The notes under the pieces: generated by a model
Databases searched by the model: none
Seen by the model: the letters and a program-made list of their open reading frames with translations, nothing else
What the model was told of the DNA's origin: nothing
In this document: positions 46,070 through 54,592 of the stretch, one piece after another
Position numbering within the stretch: the first letter of the stretch is position 1
Layout of the letters: every line of letters begins with the position of its first letter
Position numbers and translations under genes: made by a program
Assembly (NCBI RefSeq): GCF_007301515.1
Contig: NZ_CP041666.1
Location: 124,001 to 188,000, forward strand
Direction of reading: 5' to 3'
From: Radiobacillus deserti
Lineage (GTDB): Bacteria; Bacillota; Bacilli; Bacillales; Amphibacillaceae
Length of the DNA: 64,000 nucleotides

Positions 46070-46256
46070 ATGGCATTTTATTTCTAAACCACGATTAGCC
46101 CCGGAAAGTTAATTCGTGTTAGAATATAGTCTGTTTGTAAAAAGGGCATCCAGACTTGCTGAAAGGTTCGGGACTTATGAAACAATGATTCATAGGAACG
46201 AATGCTTTGTAAGAATGGTTGTCACGAGAATTTTGGAAAATTGATAATTTGGAGGG
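46070..46256 (+). promoter_or_regulatory. Candidate L13 leader
   Basis: About 190 nt of 5' UTR between a strong promoter and rplM, the place where the ribosomal protein L13 leader family occurs in Firmicutes. Called by position; the secondary structure was not established. Confidence 0.5.
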
Positions 46257-46265
46257 TAACGAATC

Positions 46266-46703
46266 ATGCGCACAACTTTCATGGCGAATGAAAATAATAT
46301 CGAACGCAAATGGTTGGTTGTGGATGCTGAAGGCCAAACGCTTGGTCGCTTAGCAAGTGAAGTTGCAGCAATCCTTCGCGGAAAGCATAAACCAACTTAC
46401 ACACCACACGTTGATACAGGTGATCACGTAATCATCGTAAATGCAGAGAAAATCGAACTTTCTGGTAACAAACTAAATGACAAAATGTACTACCGTCATT
46501 CTAACCACCCAGGTGGATTAAAAGCTCGTACAGCGAACGAAATGCGTACGAAATACCCAGAACAAATGCTTGAATTAACGGTTAAAGGTATGCTTCCTAA
46601 AGGTAGCCTTGGACGTCAAATGGGTAAAAAATTACACGTATTCCGTGGACCGGAACACAATCATCAAGCACAAAAACCAGAAGCGTATCAACTTCGCGGA
46701 TAA
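46266..46703 (+). CDS. rplM: 50S ribosomal protein L13
   Basis: 145 residues. KWLVVDAEGQTLGRLASEVA and the MLPKGSLGRQMGKKLHVFRG end are diagnostic. Early 50S assembly protein, co-transcribed with rpsI. Site TTGGAGGGTAAC. Confidence 0.97.
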   Translation: MRTTFMANENNIERKWLVVDAEGQTLGRLASEVAAILRGKHKPTYTPHVDTGDHVIIVNAEKIELSGNKLNDKMYYRHSNHPGGLKARTANEMRTKYPEQMLELTVKGMLPKGSLGRQMGKKLHVFRGPEHNHQAQKPEAYQLRG

Positions 46704-46723
46704 TTATAAGGAGGTAACGAATA

Positions 46724-47116
46724 GTGGCAAAAGTACAATATTACGGCACAGGTCGTCGTAAAAGCTCAACTGCACGTGTACGTCTAGTTCCAGGTAACGG
46801 AACAATCACAGTTAACAATCGAGATGCTGAAAGCTATTTCCCATACGAAACACTACGTACTATCATTAAACAACCATTAGCTGCAACGGAAACAGAAGGT
46901 AGCTATGATGTATTGGTTAATGTACATGGTGGAGGATTCACTGGTCAAGCTGGAGCTATCCGTCATGGTGTAGCACGTGCTTTACTAGAAGCAGATCCAG
47001 AATACCGCACAGTTCTAAAACGTGCTGGATTCTTAACTCGTGACGCTCGTATGAAAGAACGTAAGAAATACGGTCTTAAAGGCGCTCGTCGTGCACCACA
47101 GTTCTCAAAACGTTAA
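46724..47116 (+). CDS. rpsI: 30S ribosomal protein S9
   Basis: 130 residues, GTG start after AAGGAGGT. C-terminal KKYGLKGARRAPQFSKR tail reaches the P-site tRNA anticodon. Ends the rplM operon before a terminator. Confidence 0.97.
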   Translation: MAKVQYYGTGRRKSSTARVRLVPGNGTITVNNRDAESYFPYETLRTIIKQPLAATETEGSYDVLVNVHGGGFTGQAGAIRHGVARALLEADPEYRTVLKRAGFLTRDARMKERKKYGLKGARRAPQFSKR

Positions 47117-47130
47117 TAATCATGGTTTTC

Positions 47131-47167
47131 AAGGCTCTCGATCAATCTGGTTGGGAGTCTTTTTTGT
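47131..47167 (+). terminator. Terminator after rpsI
   Basis: A 9-bp stem with two wobble pairs (47131-47139 with 47153-47161) and a T-run. Confidence 0.8.
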
Positions 47168-47510
47168 TTATAAGTTACCTATTCACTGGTTAATGCTATA
47201 TTTTGTCTGCTTAAAGGAAATATCAAATATGACGTTGTCTGAAAAAGACGAAAAGGATGCCACATTAGAAATGCTAATCTGCAATAGGGAATGCAAATAG
47301 ACGGAAGTGGAAGATAACGTACTTTTATTGAAAATACACTTATTAAAAGGATGAGTATTAGAATGGCTGCAGAAGCTTTTATACTTACCCATTTTATGAC
47401 TACATATAAGAAAGACTATCAAGAAATTCGAGGGCTATTTGAGGTGGGGACTTAATCTATAGTAGTCCGCGTATGTACCGAAGAATTGGCATTGTAAAAA
47501 AAATAAAGCA
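47168..47510. other. Gap with no supported gene
   Basis: About 340 bases between the rpsI terminator and the TetR gene. Short open frames exist (starting at 47229 and 47363, 24 and 30 codons) without convincing ribosome-binding sites or recognisable motifs. B. subtilis has ybaJ and ybaK after rpsI; neither is recognisable here. Possibly decayed coding sequence. Confidence 0.4.
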
Positions 47511-47514
47511 ATAG

Positions 47515-47541
47515 AAAAAGATGAATCTTATGATTCACCTT
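47515..47541 (-). terminator. Terminator of the TetR/MFS operon
   Basis: On the minus strand a 9-bp stem with one wobble overlaps the TetR stop codon and is followed by five T (A at 47515-47519 on the plus strand). Confidence 0.65.
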
Positions 47542-48157
47542 TTTTAACTCCAAGCGCCATTTTCAGATAGTCGACAAAAAGCTCAGATTGCTGTTTCACT
47601 CTTACGTCTTCGGCTGGTAATAATGCATGATCTAGAGCGAGTCCATCTATGAAGGTGATTATCGACTGCGCAATGACGGAAGCGTCATATTGCTTGCTAA
47701 ACTCTCCGTGCTTTTGGCCAGCCTCAATTATATTTTGGTAAAGTTTTTTTCCATTATAATATCTCTCGTAAGCAAATGCTCTTCTTCTATCATCGTTTTT
47801 GCCTGTGATGAAGAATTCGAGGTTAACAGAAGCTAAAGGGTCCATAGAATCATCAATCGTGATATCATCCCCAAATACCCTTGTTAAAAGAAGATGCCAA
47901 TAGGAGTCTACTTTTTCTTGTAGTAAGGTATCTGTGTGCGTGACCTCCCCTTGTAATGCTTCAGCTAAAATCGCTTCAAACAAGTCTTCTTTGTTAGAAA
48001 AGTAATGATAGAGTCCACCTCTACTTACACCAGCTGCCTCCATGACATCCTTCATGGTCGTTTTTTCATATCCTAGTTCTCTAAATACTTGTTTCGCAGC
48101 TTCTAAAATATTAGTTCGTCGCTGCTCCAGATGTTCTTGACTTACTTTCGGGGACAT
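47528..48157 (-). CDS. TetR/AcrR family transcriptional regulator
   Basis: 209 residues from ATG 48157 (MSPKVSQEHLEQRRTNIL), five bases after AGAGAGGA; a longer frame begins at 48175. The N-terminal helix-turn-helix is typical of TetR: ILEAAKQVFRELGYEKTTMK, then VMEAAGVSRGGLYHYFSNKEDLF. The remaining helices form the ligand domain. It overlaps the end of the efflux gene by 47 bases, so both are one transcript. The palindromic operator at 49443 in the shared promoter suggests autorepression relieved by the transported drug; the ligand is unknown. Confidence 0.9.
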   Translation of the reverse strand: MSPKVSQEHLEQRRTNILEAAKQVFRELGYEKTTMKDVMEAAGVSRGGLYHYFSNKEDLFEAILAEALQGEVTHTDTLLQEKVDSYWHLLLTRVFGDDITIDDSMDPLASVNLEFFITGKNDDRRRAFAYERYYNGKKLYQNIIEAGQKHGEFSKQYDASVIAQSIITFIDGLALDHALLPAEDVRVKQQSELFVDYLKMALGVKKGES

Positions 48158-49400
48158 GTTCCTCTCTCCCATCAATCTTGTGTCTCAAAATCAGTCCAAT
48201 GACGGACATCATAATTAAAATAGAACCTGTAATGATAAAGGTTGGAATTACTCCTATTATGGTTGATAACCATCCTCCAAGTAAAGGGCCGATAATTGTA
48301 GCCGTTGTAGTTACGCTATTCACGACACCAAATACTTTTCCTGTCATATGAACGGGGGTGTTCATTTGAACGGTTGCATGGAAAGGAACAAACACAAATC
48401 CTGCAGTAAACCCAGCTATGAAAGCAAAAAGGGTACACCAGACTGTTGAAAGGCCAAAGTCAAAAAACGTAAAGAGAGCCATTAATCCAAAACCTAGTCC
48501 AACTCCTGAAACACCAATTAGCATCATGATAATAGGATTATAGTCCGTCTTCTTTGTGAGGTAGAGTCCGGATAAAAAGGTTCCTGCACCTGCAGCTGTT
48601 ACTGCATAACCAAATAAATCAGGAGATGCATAAGTTAGCTCTCTTAACAAAACAATAATCTGGGAGTCGGATAGCTGCAGTACTAATAAACTAGAGCCGA
48701 GAAAAAGAAGACCTACCAGCATAAAAGAATGCTGTTTTACAAAAGTAAACCCACTTGCTAATTCTTTGAAGAAAGAAGTGCTGTTTGTATCTTTTTTCTC
48801 GTCCCTTTCTTCCTTTTCCTCTACTACTATGACGACTGCTTTTGGTAGGAAACATAATAGTAATGCAGATAGTAAAAAGGTTGCAGAATCTATGAAGAAC
48901 ACGGGCTTTGCCCCAAATGCGGTAACGAGAACCCCACTCAGTAACGGCCCTAGGATCTTCGTACTTGAATCAATCATAGATGTGATGGACATGGCACTTC
49001 TCATATCATCGTCGGGTACTAATTCTTTAAGCTTTGCATTTTTTGCGGGGATAAACACTGCTGAAAACATCCCAACAGAGAATAAGCAAATATAAACCAT
49101 CCAGATGGTATCAGCAAACGCTAGAAAAAAGATAAGCATGGCGCGAATCAAATCAGACGAGATCATAAGTGTTTTTCGATTCAGTCGATCTGCGACCACT
49201 CCTGCTACCGGTCCAAACAGAGCCATCGGAATGGCCAAACACAACATAATCAGCGAAACTTCTAGCGGACTTGCATTCCACTTCAATCCAACCATCGTTA
49301 TAATCGCAACAATGCTTAACCAATCTCCGATACTTGAAATTGCCTGCGCACCAATCAATGTCAGATAGCCTTTATTTTTCAATAACGAAGTCAAGTCCAT
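48111..49400 (-). CDS. MFS efflux transporter (MFS_3-like)
   Basis: About 429 residues, hydrophobic with roughly 12 predicted spans, resembling the EntS/macrolide-efflux branch of the major facilitator superfamily. Conserved A-motif-like loop GVVADRLNRKTLMISSD near residue 60. An acidic/basic loop (EEKEERDEKKDTNS) separates the two halves. ATG 49400 or 49403 follows AGGGGG directly; a TTG at 49394 has better spacing and is an alternative start. Paired with a TetR regulator, so probably drug or xenobiotic export; substrate cannot be read. Confidence 0.85.
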   Translation of the reverse strand: MDLTSLLKNKGYLTLIGAQAISSIGDWLSIVAIITMVGLKWNASPLEVSLIMLCLAIPMALFGPVAGVVADRLNRKTLMISSDLIRAMLIFFLAFADTIWMVYICLFSVGMFSAVFIPAKNAKLKELVPDDDMRSAMSITSMIDSSTKILGPLLSGVLVTAFGAKPVFFIDSATFLLSALLLCFLPKAVVIVVEEKEERDEKKDTNSTSFFKELASGFTFVKQHSFMLVGLLFLGSSLLVLQLSDSQIIVLLRELTYASPDLFGYAVTAAGAGTFLSGLYLTKKTDYNPIIMMLIGVSGVGLGFGLMALFTFFDFGLSTVWCTLFAFIAGFTAGFVFVPFHATVQMNTPVHMTGKVFGVVNSVTTTATIIGPLLGGWLSTIIGVIPTFIITGSILIMMSVIGLILRHKIDGREEHVPESKSRTSGAATN

Positions 49401-49411
49401 CATCCCCCTAA

Positions 49412-49466
49412 AACGACAATAGTGTCTATTTATTTTGATTATAACGACATTGATGTCGTTTTTCAA
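49412..49466 (-). promoter_or_regulatory. TetR-controlled promoter with palindromic operators
   Basis: On the minus strand: TTGAAA (49461-49466), 17-base spacer, TATAAT (49438-49443). The spacer is filled by the perfect 8-bp inverted repeat AACGACAT-tg-ATGTCGTT (49443-49460). A second, weaker copy (13 of 18 positions) lies at 49412-49429, over the transcription start. Typical geometry for TetR-family repression. Confidence 0.8.
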
Positions 49467-49600
49467 CCCCTTGTAGAAAAAACGTACAGACATTTAAAAT
49501 ACCTTTAATTAAAGATATTTGTATAATTTCTGTATAGATGTATCGACGGAAGCAGGATAAATCGGCATCTAAGCAGAGGGAAAACAGATGATACTAACAT

Positions 49601-49711
49601 ATGAGTATCCAGCAAGCGCACAGATGTTATTACTTGGAGGAATGTTTGGGAATAGAATTAGCTTACAAGCGGTTGGAGGAACAAGCTAAAGTTTTAAAAG
49701 AAATCCTCTAA
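49601..49711 (+). CDS. Possible 36-residue protein
   Basis: ATG 49601 encodes MSIQQAHRCYYLEECLGIEL followed by AYKRLEEQAKVLKEIL. It looks amphipathic and helical. A TATAAT at 49522-49527 lies upstream and a terminator hairpin directly downstream, so a short transcript is plausible. The ribosome-binding site is poor (GAGGG about 20 bases away). It could be a remnant of a longer gene. Function unknown. Confidence 0.35.
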   Translation: MSIQQAHRCYYLEECLGIELAYKRLEEQAKVLKEIL

Positions 49712-49713
49712 GA

Positions 49714-49757
49714 AAAAAGGTCCGTCATGAATCTAATCATTACGGGCTTTTGATGTG
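49714..49757 (+). terminator. Terminator-like hairpin before cwlD
   Basis: CCGT and ATGA (49722-49730) pair with TCAT and ACGG (49736-49745) with one mismatch, flanked by an A-run and TTTT. Confidence 0.5.
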
Positions 49758-49833
49758 TGGCAACAGACTGTCATAAATCTATTCCTTGTCCCATATAGTG
49801 AGAGAATAAGAGGTGTTTTTAGGGGGGACAGGG

Positions 49834-50544
49834 ATGAAACGGGCCGTTAAGGTACTAAGTTGGTTGATGGGAGTAGTCGTTCTTATTTTGCTTATTCAAT
49901 ATCCGATACAGAAAAGTAAGGACTCATGGGAATCCTGGTCTTTACCTTTATCTGGGGAAATCATTGTTATTGATCCGGGACACGGTGGCCCAGATGGAGG
50001 AGCGGTTGGAAAAGACAATACATTAGAAAAAGATATTGCCCTAGAAGTTTCGAAAATATTAAGAGATTATTTACAACAGTCTGGAGCTTTGGTATATCTA
50101 ACACGAGAATCAGATAGGGATCTAGCTGATGATGACACCGCAGGATTGGCTAGGAGAAAGGTAGAGGATATTCGTAACCGTGTAAGTTTTATTAAAGAAA
50201 AACAAGCAGATCTTTTTGTGAGTATTCATCTGAATGCTCTTCCATCCACGAAATGGAGCGGTGCACAAGCTTTTTATTATCCATCTTTAGATGCCAGCGA
50301 GAACTTAGCGAAATTAATTCAATCGGAAATTAAACGGAATCTAGAGAATACAAACAGAGAGGCATTAGCGCTAAATGGAATGTACTTACTTAAACATGCG
50401 GAAACACCAGGGGCGTTAGTGGAAATTGGCTTTTTGTCGAATGAACATGAGCGGGAGCTTTTAAAAACGAACTCCTATCAAAGGAAAATAGCTGCAAGTA
50501 TCTATGAAGGGATACTAAGACAAGCGGCTGGGGAGGAAGAATAA
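49834..50544 (+). CDS. cwlD: Germination-specific N-acetylmuramoyl-L-alanine amidase
   Basis: 236 residues from ATG 49834, after AGGGGGGACAGGG; the frame continues upstream but without a better start. One N-terminal hydrophobic segment (about residues 6-24), then an Amidase_3 domain. Zinc ligands: His in DPGHGGPDGG, Glu in LEKDIALEVS, His in SIHLNA; catalytic Glu in VEIGFLSN. With PdaA-type enzymes it makes muramic lactam in spore cortex. Upstream of salA and gerD as in B. subtilis. Confidence 0.95.
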   Translation: MKRAVKVLSWLMGVVVLILLIQYPIQKSKDSWESWSLPLSGEIIVIDPGHGGPDGGAVGKDNTLEKDIALEVSKILRDYLQQSGALVYLTRESDRDLADDDTAGLARRKVEDIRNRVSFIKEKQADLFVSIHLNALPSTKWSGAQAFYYPSLDASENLAKLIQSEIKRNLENTNREALALNGMYLLKHAETPGALVEIGFLSNEHERELLKTNSYQRKIAASIYEGILRQAAGEEE

Positions 50545-50583
50545 CACTATCCAATCGTATTACTAATGGTAAAAAACGAGTTG

Positions 50584-50592
50584 TGGTATACT
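50584..50592 (+). promoter_or_regulatory. Extended -10 promoter of salA
   Basis: TGgTATACT with no clear -35; about 35 bases before the salA start. Confidence 0.4.
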
Positions 50593-50628
50593 ACAAAAGA
50601 ACAACATCGTTAAAGGATGGTGAACGAA

Positions 50629-51672
50629 TTGCTTACAAAGGAACAAGTAATAGAACTCCTTAATCCAATAGAAGATCCGTTTTTACATACTACCTTCGAG
50701 AAAACGGGTGCCATACAGGAAATTACAATAAAAGAAGACAAGAAGCATGTAAGCGTGAAGCTCGCAATTGGACAAACAAATACGGGTGAACAAATGCAGC
50801 TCCAACAGCAAGTTGTCAATGTACTGAAGCGTGGAGGAGCGGCAACAGTAGGACTTCGTTTTGAACAATTGCCAGACGATGTCATTGCCACTTATCAACC
50901 GACGGAAGAGAAGCAACCTACTTTATTGGATGGCAACACGAAATTTTTGGCAATTGCTAGTGGAAAAGGTGGCGTAGGGAAATCAACGGTAACCGTCAAC
51001 TTAGCAGTGGCGCTAGCTCGTCTAGGTAAAAAAGTAGGAATCGTAGACGCAGATATCTACGGATTTAGTGTGCCTGATATGATGGGAGTGGAGAAGCGGC
51101 CAGCAGTTGAAAACGAAAAAATCATTCCAGTGGAACGATTCGGAGTAAAAGTCATTTCCATGGGATTTTTCGTAGAAGATAATTCCCCTATTATTTGGAG
51201 AGGTCCAATGCTAGGAAAAATGCTAACCAGCTTCTTTAAAGAAGTAGAGTGGGGAGAGCTTGACTACCTCCTTCTTGATTTACCACCGGGTACAGGAGAC
51301 ATTGCGTTAGATGTTCATTCTATGCTTCCGTCTTCTAAAGAAATAATCGTCACGACCCCACATCCAACTGCAGCATTTGTGGCAGCGCGTGCGGGTCAAA
51401 TGGCCTTGCAAACAGAGCATGAAATTCTTGGGGTTATTGAAAACATGGCTTACTTTGAAAGTAAAGTGACTGGTGAAAAAGAGTATGTATTTGGACAAGG
51501 CGGCGGAGAAAAGCTTGCAGAAGTATTAAATACGAGTGTCATCGGCCAGCTCCCTTTACAGCAGCCTTTTAAAGAAGAAGGGGTATTCGCTCCTTCTGTT
51601 TATCAAGAGGATCATCCAACAGGAGAGATTTTCAAGGAAATCGCTCAAAAAGTTATAACGAGTTATGAGTAA
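50629..51672 (+). CDS. salA: Mrp/NBP35-family ATP-binding protein SalA
   Basis: 347 residues from TTG 50629, chosen because the AAAGGATGGTGA site overlaps the upstream ATG 50617. A short N-terminal DUF59-like domain (about 1-85) precedes the deviant Walker A ASGKGGVGKSTV near 108. ApbC/Mrp features: DADIYGFSVPDMMG, LDLPPGTGD. In B. subtilis SalA represses scoC and so raises exoprotease levels; relatives carry Fe-S clusters. Confidence 0.92.
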   Translation: MLTKEQVIELLNPIEDPFLHTTFEKTGAIQEITIKEDKKHVSVKLAIGQTNTGEQMQLQQQVVNVLKRGGAATVGLRFEQLPDDVIATYQPTEEKQPTLLDGNTKFLAIASGKGGVGKSTVTVNLAVALARLGKKVGIVDADIYGFSVPDMMGVEKRPAVENEKIIPVERFGVKVISMGFFVEDNSPIIWRGPMLGKMLTSFFKEVEWGELDYLLLDLPPGTGDIALDVHSMLPSSKEIIVTTPHPTAAFVAARAGQMALQTEHEILGVIENMAYFESKVTGEKEYVFGQGGGEKLAEVLNTSVIGQLPLQQPFKEEGVFAPSVYQEDHPTGEIFKEIAQKVITSYE

Positions 51673-51677
51673 AACTT

Positions 51678-51710
51678 AAAAGAAGAGCTAATAACAGCTC
51701 TTCTTTTTTT
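51678..51710. terminator. Bidirectional terminator, salA and gerD
   Basis: A 12-bp stem (51678-51689 with 51696-51707), A-rich on one side and T-rich on the other, between convergent genes. Confidence 0.9.
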
Positions 51711-51718
51711 GTTATCCG

Positions 51719-52327
51719 TTATTGCCCTTGACCTTGCTCTTTTTTCTGACCACCACCGCTTTTTTCCTCTGGTTTTTTCATTTCCTCAGCAGCTTTAAGG
51801 ACAATTTCACTAACCTTGGCTTTGAATGCTGGAGTTTCGATGGTTTCTTGAATCACTTTTTCCAAATTCTCACGGAATTTTTGACTCGTTAGTACGTTCA
51901 TCATTTGCTCTTCCATTTCAGGATTCTTCAAAATATCCATCATTTTCTTTTGATATTCCGAATCTGCCATTAAGGATTTCATAATATCTTTTTGTTGATC
52001 TTGAAGTGTTTTTCCGAATTCCTCCACAAATTTAGGATCAGAAAACATTTTGGACCAGAATTCTTTCCCTTTGTCTGAAGTTAAGGCATCTGTAATGGAT
52101 TGTTTCACAACATCCGATTCAATGACATATTTTTGCTGCATTTCACCATCTGTCAAAACTTCCGTAATTGCCTTTTTTCCTTCATCTGTTTTTAATATAT
52201 CTGTAACCATTTTTTTGGTCGTATCATAATCAGCTTGTTCGCCATTTGCTGCTCCACCACCGGCCCCACAGGCTGTTAAAATTAGAAAAGAAATGAACAG
52301 GATCATGCGGCAAAGTTGTTTATTCAT
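51719..52327 (-). CDS. gerD: Spore germination lipoprotein GerD
   Basis: 202 residues from ATG 52327, ten bases from GAGGAG; a TTG at 52336 is also in frame. Signal peptide with lipobox LTAC (Cys near residue 19), then a helical body of repeating charged segments and a Gly/Lys/Gln-rich tail. GerD sits in the spore inner membrane and is needed for nutrient germinosome clustering. Expressed in the forespore in B. subtilis (SigG); no SigG site could be fixed here. Confidence 0.93.
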   Translation of the reverse strand: MNKQLCRMILFISFLILTACGAGGGAANGEQADYDTTKKMVTDILKTDEGKKAITEVLTDGEMQQKYVIESDVVKQSITDALTSDKGKEFWSKMFSDPKFVEEFGKTLQDQQKDIMKSLMADSEYQKKMMDILKNPEMEEQMMNVLTSQKFRENLEKVIQETIETPAFKAKVSEIVLKAAEEMKKPEEKSGGGQKKEQGQGQ

Positions 52328-52465
52328 TCTTTTCAACTCCTCAATTTAGGTTGAGTCATACTTTTAATATGAGTCCAATTCTAAAAAATATGTGCTTGAA
52401 AAGGTAAAATAAAAGGATTCATGATAAAATACGATTGGAAGACAGCAAGATAGGGGGAAAAAATC

Positions 52466-53068
52466 TTGAATAGTCGCAATTGGGTTCGTATGTTTTTACG
52501 TACTTTATTCTTAGGGGCAGGAGCCACTTTAATCACAAGCTTTTTTGTACAAGCATCCACATATATGGAATATTTGGCTCCATTAGACCTCTTTCAGTTA
52601 TTAGGAGTACTAATTTTCTTTATTGGACTAGGCTTAGTGTTTAGTTTAGTCAGTCAGATGGGGTTCTTTGCTTACTTGACGGTTAATCAGCTTGGCTTAA
52701 GTATGTTAAAAGGATTTTGGGCACCACTTCAATCATTATTGATATTGTTTACGCTATTTGATCTAGTTTATTTTCGCTATAAAGCATCAGATGGAGAAAC
52801 ATCTATCCTTGTATATTTAGCAGTAGCTGTATTTCTGTTTGTGTATGGGTGGGTTGTCTCTGCAAAGAAAGCAAATGAGACTAACCGAAATGCTTTTATC
52901 CCAGCTCTTTTCTTTATGGTCGTTGTGACATCTATAGAATGGGTCCCTGGACTTCGTACTAGTGGAAGTGATTATTCGTGGTTAATGATCGTTCCTTTAT
53001 TATTATATAACACCTATCAATTACTCATTCTCCACAAATTAAATGATACGAAAAAAGAGCAGTCATAG
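52466..53068 (+). CDS. kbaA: KinB signalling pathway activation protein KbaA
   Basis: 200 residues, TTG start after AGGGGG. Six hydrophobic segments. Similar to B. subtilis KbaA, which is needed for KinB to feed the sporulation phosphorelay. Divergent from gerD; convergent with pdaB. Confidence 0.9.
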   Translation: MNSRNWVRMFLRTLFLGAGATLITSFFVQASTYMEYLAPLDLFQLLGVLIFFIGLGLVFSLVSQMGFFAYLTVNQLGLSMLKGFWAPLQSLLILFTLFDLVYFRYKASDGETSILVYLAVAVFLFVYGWVVSAKKANETNRNAFIPALFFMVVVTSIEWVPGLRTSGSDYSWLMIVPLLLYNTYQLLILHKLNDTKKEQS

Positions 53069-53078
53069 GCTGCTCTTT
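53051..53078 (-). terminator. Terminator of pdaB
   Basis: A 9-bp stem (53054-53062 with 53070-53078) overlapping the kbaA stop; on the minus strand it is followed by six T. Confidence 0.8.
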
Positions 53079-53083
53079 CGTTC

Positions 53084-53845
53084 CTATTCAATTAATGTAG
53101 ATTTTGCATTAGCACGAGTAATTAGCTCGGAGACATGTACATATTCAAATCCTTTGTTCTTTAAACCAGGTAGTATGGTATCCAAGGCTTTTGGTGTTTG
53201 TTTTACTGAATCAGAGGCATGCATCAGGATGATATCCCCTTTCTGAGTATTTCCCATAACAGTATCAATAATTTTTTGTGTCCCTGGGTTTTCCCAATCA
53301 TTCGGATTCACAGACCATTGAACTACTTTATAGCCTTGATCTTCTGCGATTTTTAGAATCTCTTTATTAAAATGTCCACTTGGTGGCCGTAGTAACTTTA
53401 TGTCCTTATACCCTTGCTTTGAAAAAATTTCTCTAGCGTAGGACAAATCTTTTCTAACTTGCTCTGGCTCCATTTTAAGATAACTTTTGTATCGATACCC
53501 CATCATTCCAAGTTCGTGCCCATCCTCGGTTATCTTTTTTAGAAGATTAGGGTGGCGTTCTGCCCATTCCCCAATTACAAAAAATGTGGCCTTTACTTTA
53601 TACTTCCTTAGTTTTTCTAAAATAGGCTCCACTTTCTCGTTTCCGTAGCTAATATTAAAGGTAAGTGCAATATTGGGGTCTTTCGCACTTCCTTTACTTA
53701 AAGCGGCTGGATCTTCCTTAGAAGAAAAAACAGAAAATGCTCCGTCTGTTTCTATCCATAGAAATAATGCTGTAAATAGTGCGGCAATAATGGTCAGCAT
53801 CCAACGCTTTATTTTCCCCGGTCTCCACACATAAAAGTGACTCAA
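53084..53845 (-). CDS. pdaB: PdaB-type polysaccharide deacetylase (sporulation)
   Basis: 253 residues, TTG start after AAGGAGGGAGAGG. One N-terminal membrane anchor (about 14-32), then a NodB-homology domain. Motif 1 reads ALTFNISYG, where PdaB proteins usually have Asp (TFDIS), so the expected catalytic Asp is Asn here. The HxxxH metal motif of active deacetylases is also absent (HELGMMGYRYKSY), as I recall for other PdaB. LRPPSGHFN and the C-terminal LMHASD motif are kept. PdaB is needed for late spore stability; activity may be non-canonical. Confidence 0.9.
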   Translation of the reverse strand: MSHFYVWRPGKIKRWMLTIIAALFTALFLWIETDGAFSVFSSKEDPAALSKGSAKDPNIALTFNISYGNEKVEPILEKLRKYKVKATFFVIGEWAERHPNLLKKITEDGHELGMMGYRYKSYLKMEPEQVRKDLSYAREIFSKQGYKDIKLLRPPSGHFNKEILKIAEDQGYKVVQWSVNPNDWENPGTQKIIDTVMGNTQKGDIILMHASDSVKQTPKALDTILPGLKNKGFEYVHVSELITRANAKSTLIE

Positions 53846-53986
53846 AACCTCTCCCTCCTTTTATGGACTTGCTTTATTTTATGATTCGGTTTGTCCAATA
53901 TGAATAAATGACTACGTTTTACTCATAATAAAAGTGGGAAAGTTGGTACAAGATAGAATGGAAACCTTTGATAAGGGGTGAGTGGA

Positions 53987-54208
53987 TTGTTAGGGATGCT
54001 TGTTTCTGACATGGAGAAAAAAGAACTTTCTTACTTAATAAAGAGAGAACTTGAAGAAATATTGTTGGATATGGAAGATAAACGAATAGATCAATTAGTA
54101 AGGCAGGCAATGAAAGAAAGATACCAAACGTTGTTTCAATTGTTTCGCAGAGTAGCAAATGAAAATGAGTGTTTAAAATACGTACCTCAAAAACGCAACT
54201 TTAAGTAA
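53987..54208 (+). CDS. Small hypothetical protein, charged helices
   Basis: 73 residues from TTG 53987, after AAGGGGTGA; a GTG at 53978 overlaps that site. Rich in Glu, Lys, Arg and Leu (EKKELSYLIKRELEEILLDM, then RIDQLVRQAMKERYQTLFQL), so probably helical and cytoplasmic. I recall similar short proteins near pdaB in Bacillaceae but no function. Confidence 0.65.
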   Translation: MLGMLVSDMEKKELSYLIKRELEEILLDMEDKRIDQLVRQAMKERYQTLFQLFRRVANENECLKYVPQKRNFK

Positions 54209-54238
54209 CCATTTTTTGAACTATTACATAGTTGCTAA

Positions 54239-54280
54239 ATAGAGTATATAATGTGGTGGTTATATACTCTATTTTATTTT
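54239..54280 (+). terminator. Terminator after the small gene
   Basis: A 13-bp AT-rich perfect stem (54239-54251 with 54260-54272) followed by a T-rich tract. Confidence 0.7.
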
Positions 54281-54432
54281 GCTTTCGTAAATATAAATTA
54301 ATTGTCTAAAGCAATCGTTTTTTGATAATTTACTATTGAAATTAGTTTTAGTATATGCTATATTATTTTTTGTTGTCAGTTGAGTAAGACAAGCGCTAAG
54401 AAATTATCTAAACAATTTATTTTAAAAAATTG

Positions 54433-54461
54433 TTGACATAGTTTTTAAGTCGTGATATGAT
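54433..54461 (+). promoter_or_regulatory. rRNA operon promoter
   Basis: TTGACA at 54433-54438, 17-base spacer, TGaTATGAT (extended -10) at 54453-54461. The AT-rich stretch 54281-54432 upstream holds no gene and could act as an UP element. Only one promoter is evident. Confidence 0.9.
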
Positions 54462-54496
54462 ATATTTCGTCGCTAAAACGACAGCGAAAGATTTGA

Positions 54497-54527
54497 TCCT
54501 TGAAAACTGAACAAAACAACCAGTATG
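54497..54527 (+). other. 16S precursor stem, 5' arm
   Basis: The bases here are complementary, with few mismatches, to 56246-56276 after 16S. Together they form the long stalk cut by RNase III to release pre-16S. Confidence 0.8.
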
Positions 54528-54592
54528 TTAAGTAAGATTTTAGCTAGCTTTTTAAATTGAGCGAGCAAACACCAATGAGACAGCTTAAGTTC

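Noticed and set aside
47091..47300. 69-codon frame after rpsI
   Set aside because: It begins inside the rpsI end, crosses the terminator and has no start signal.
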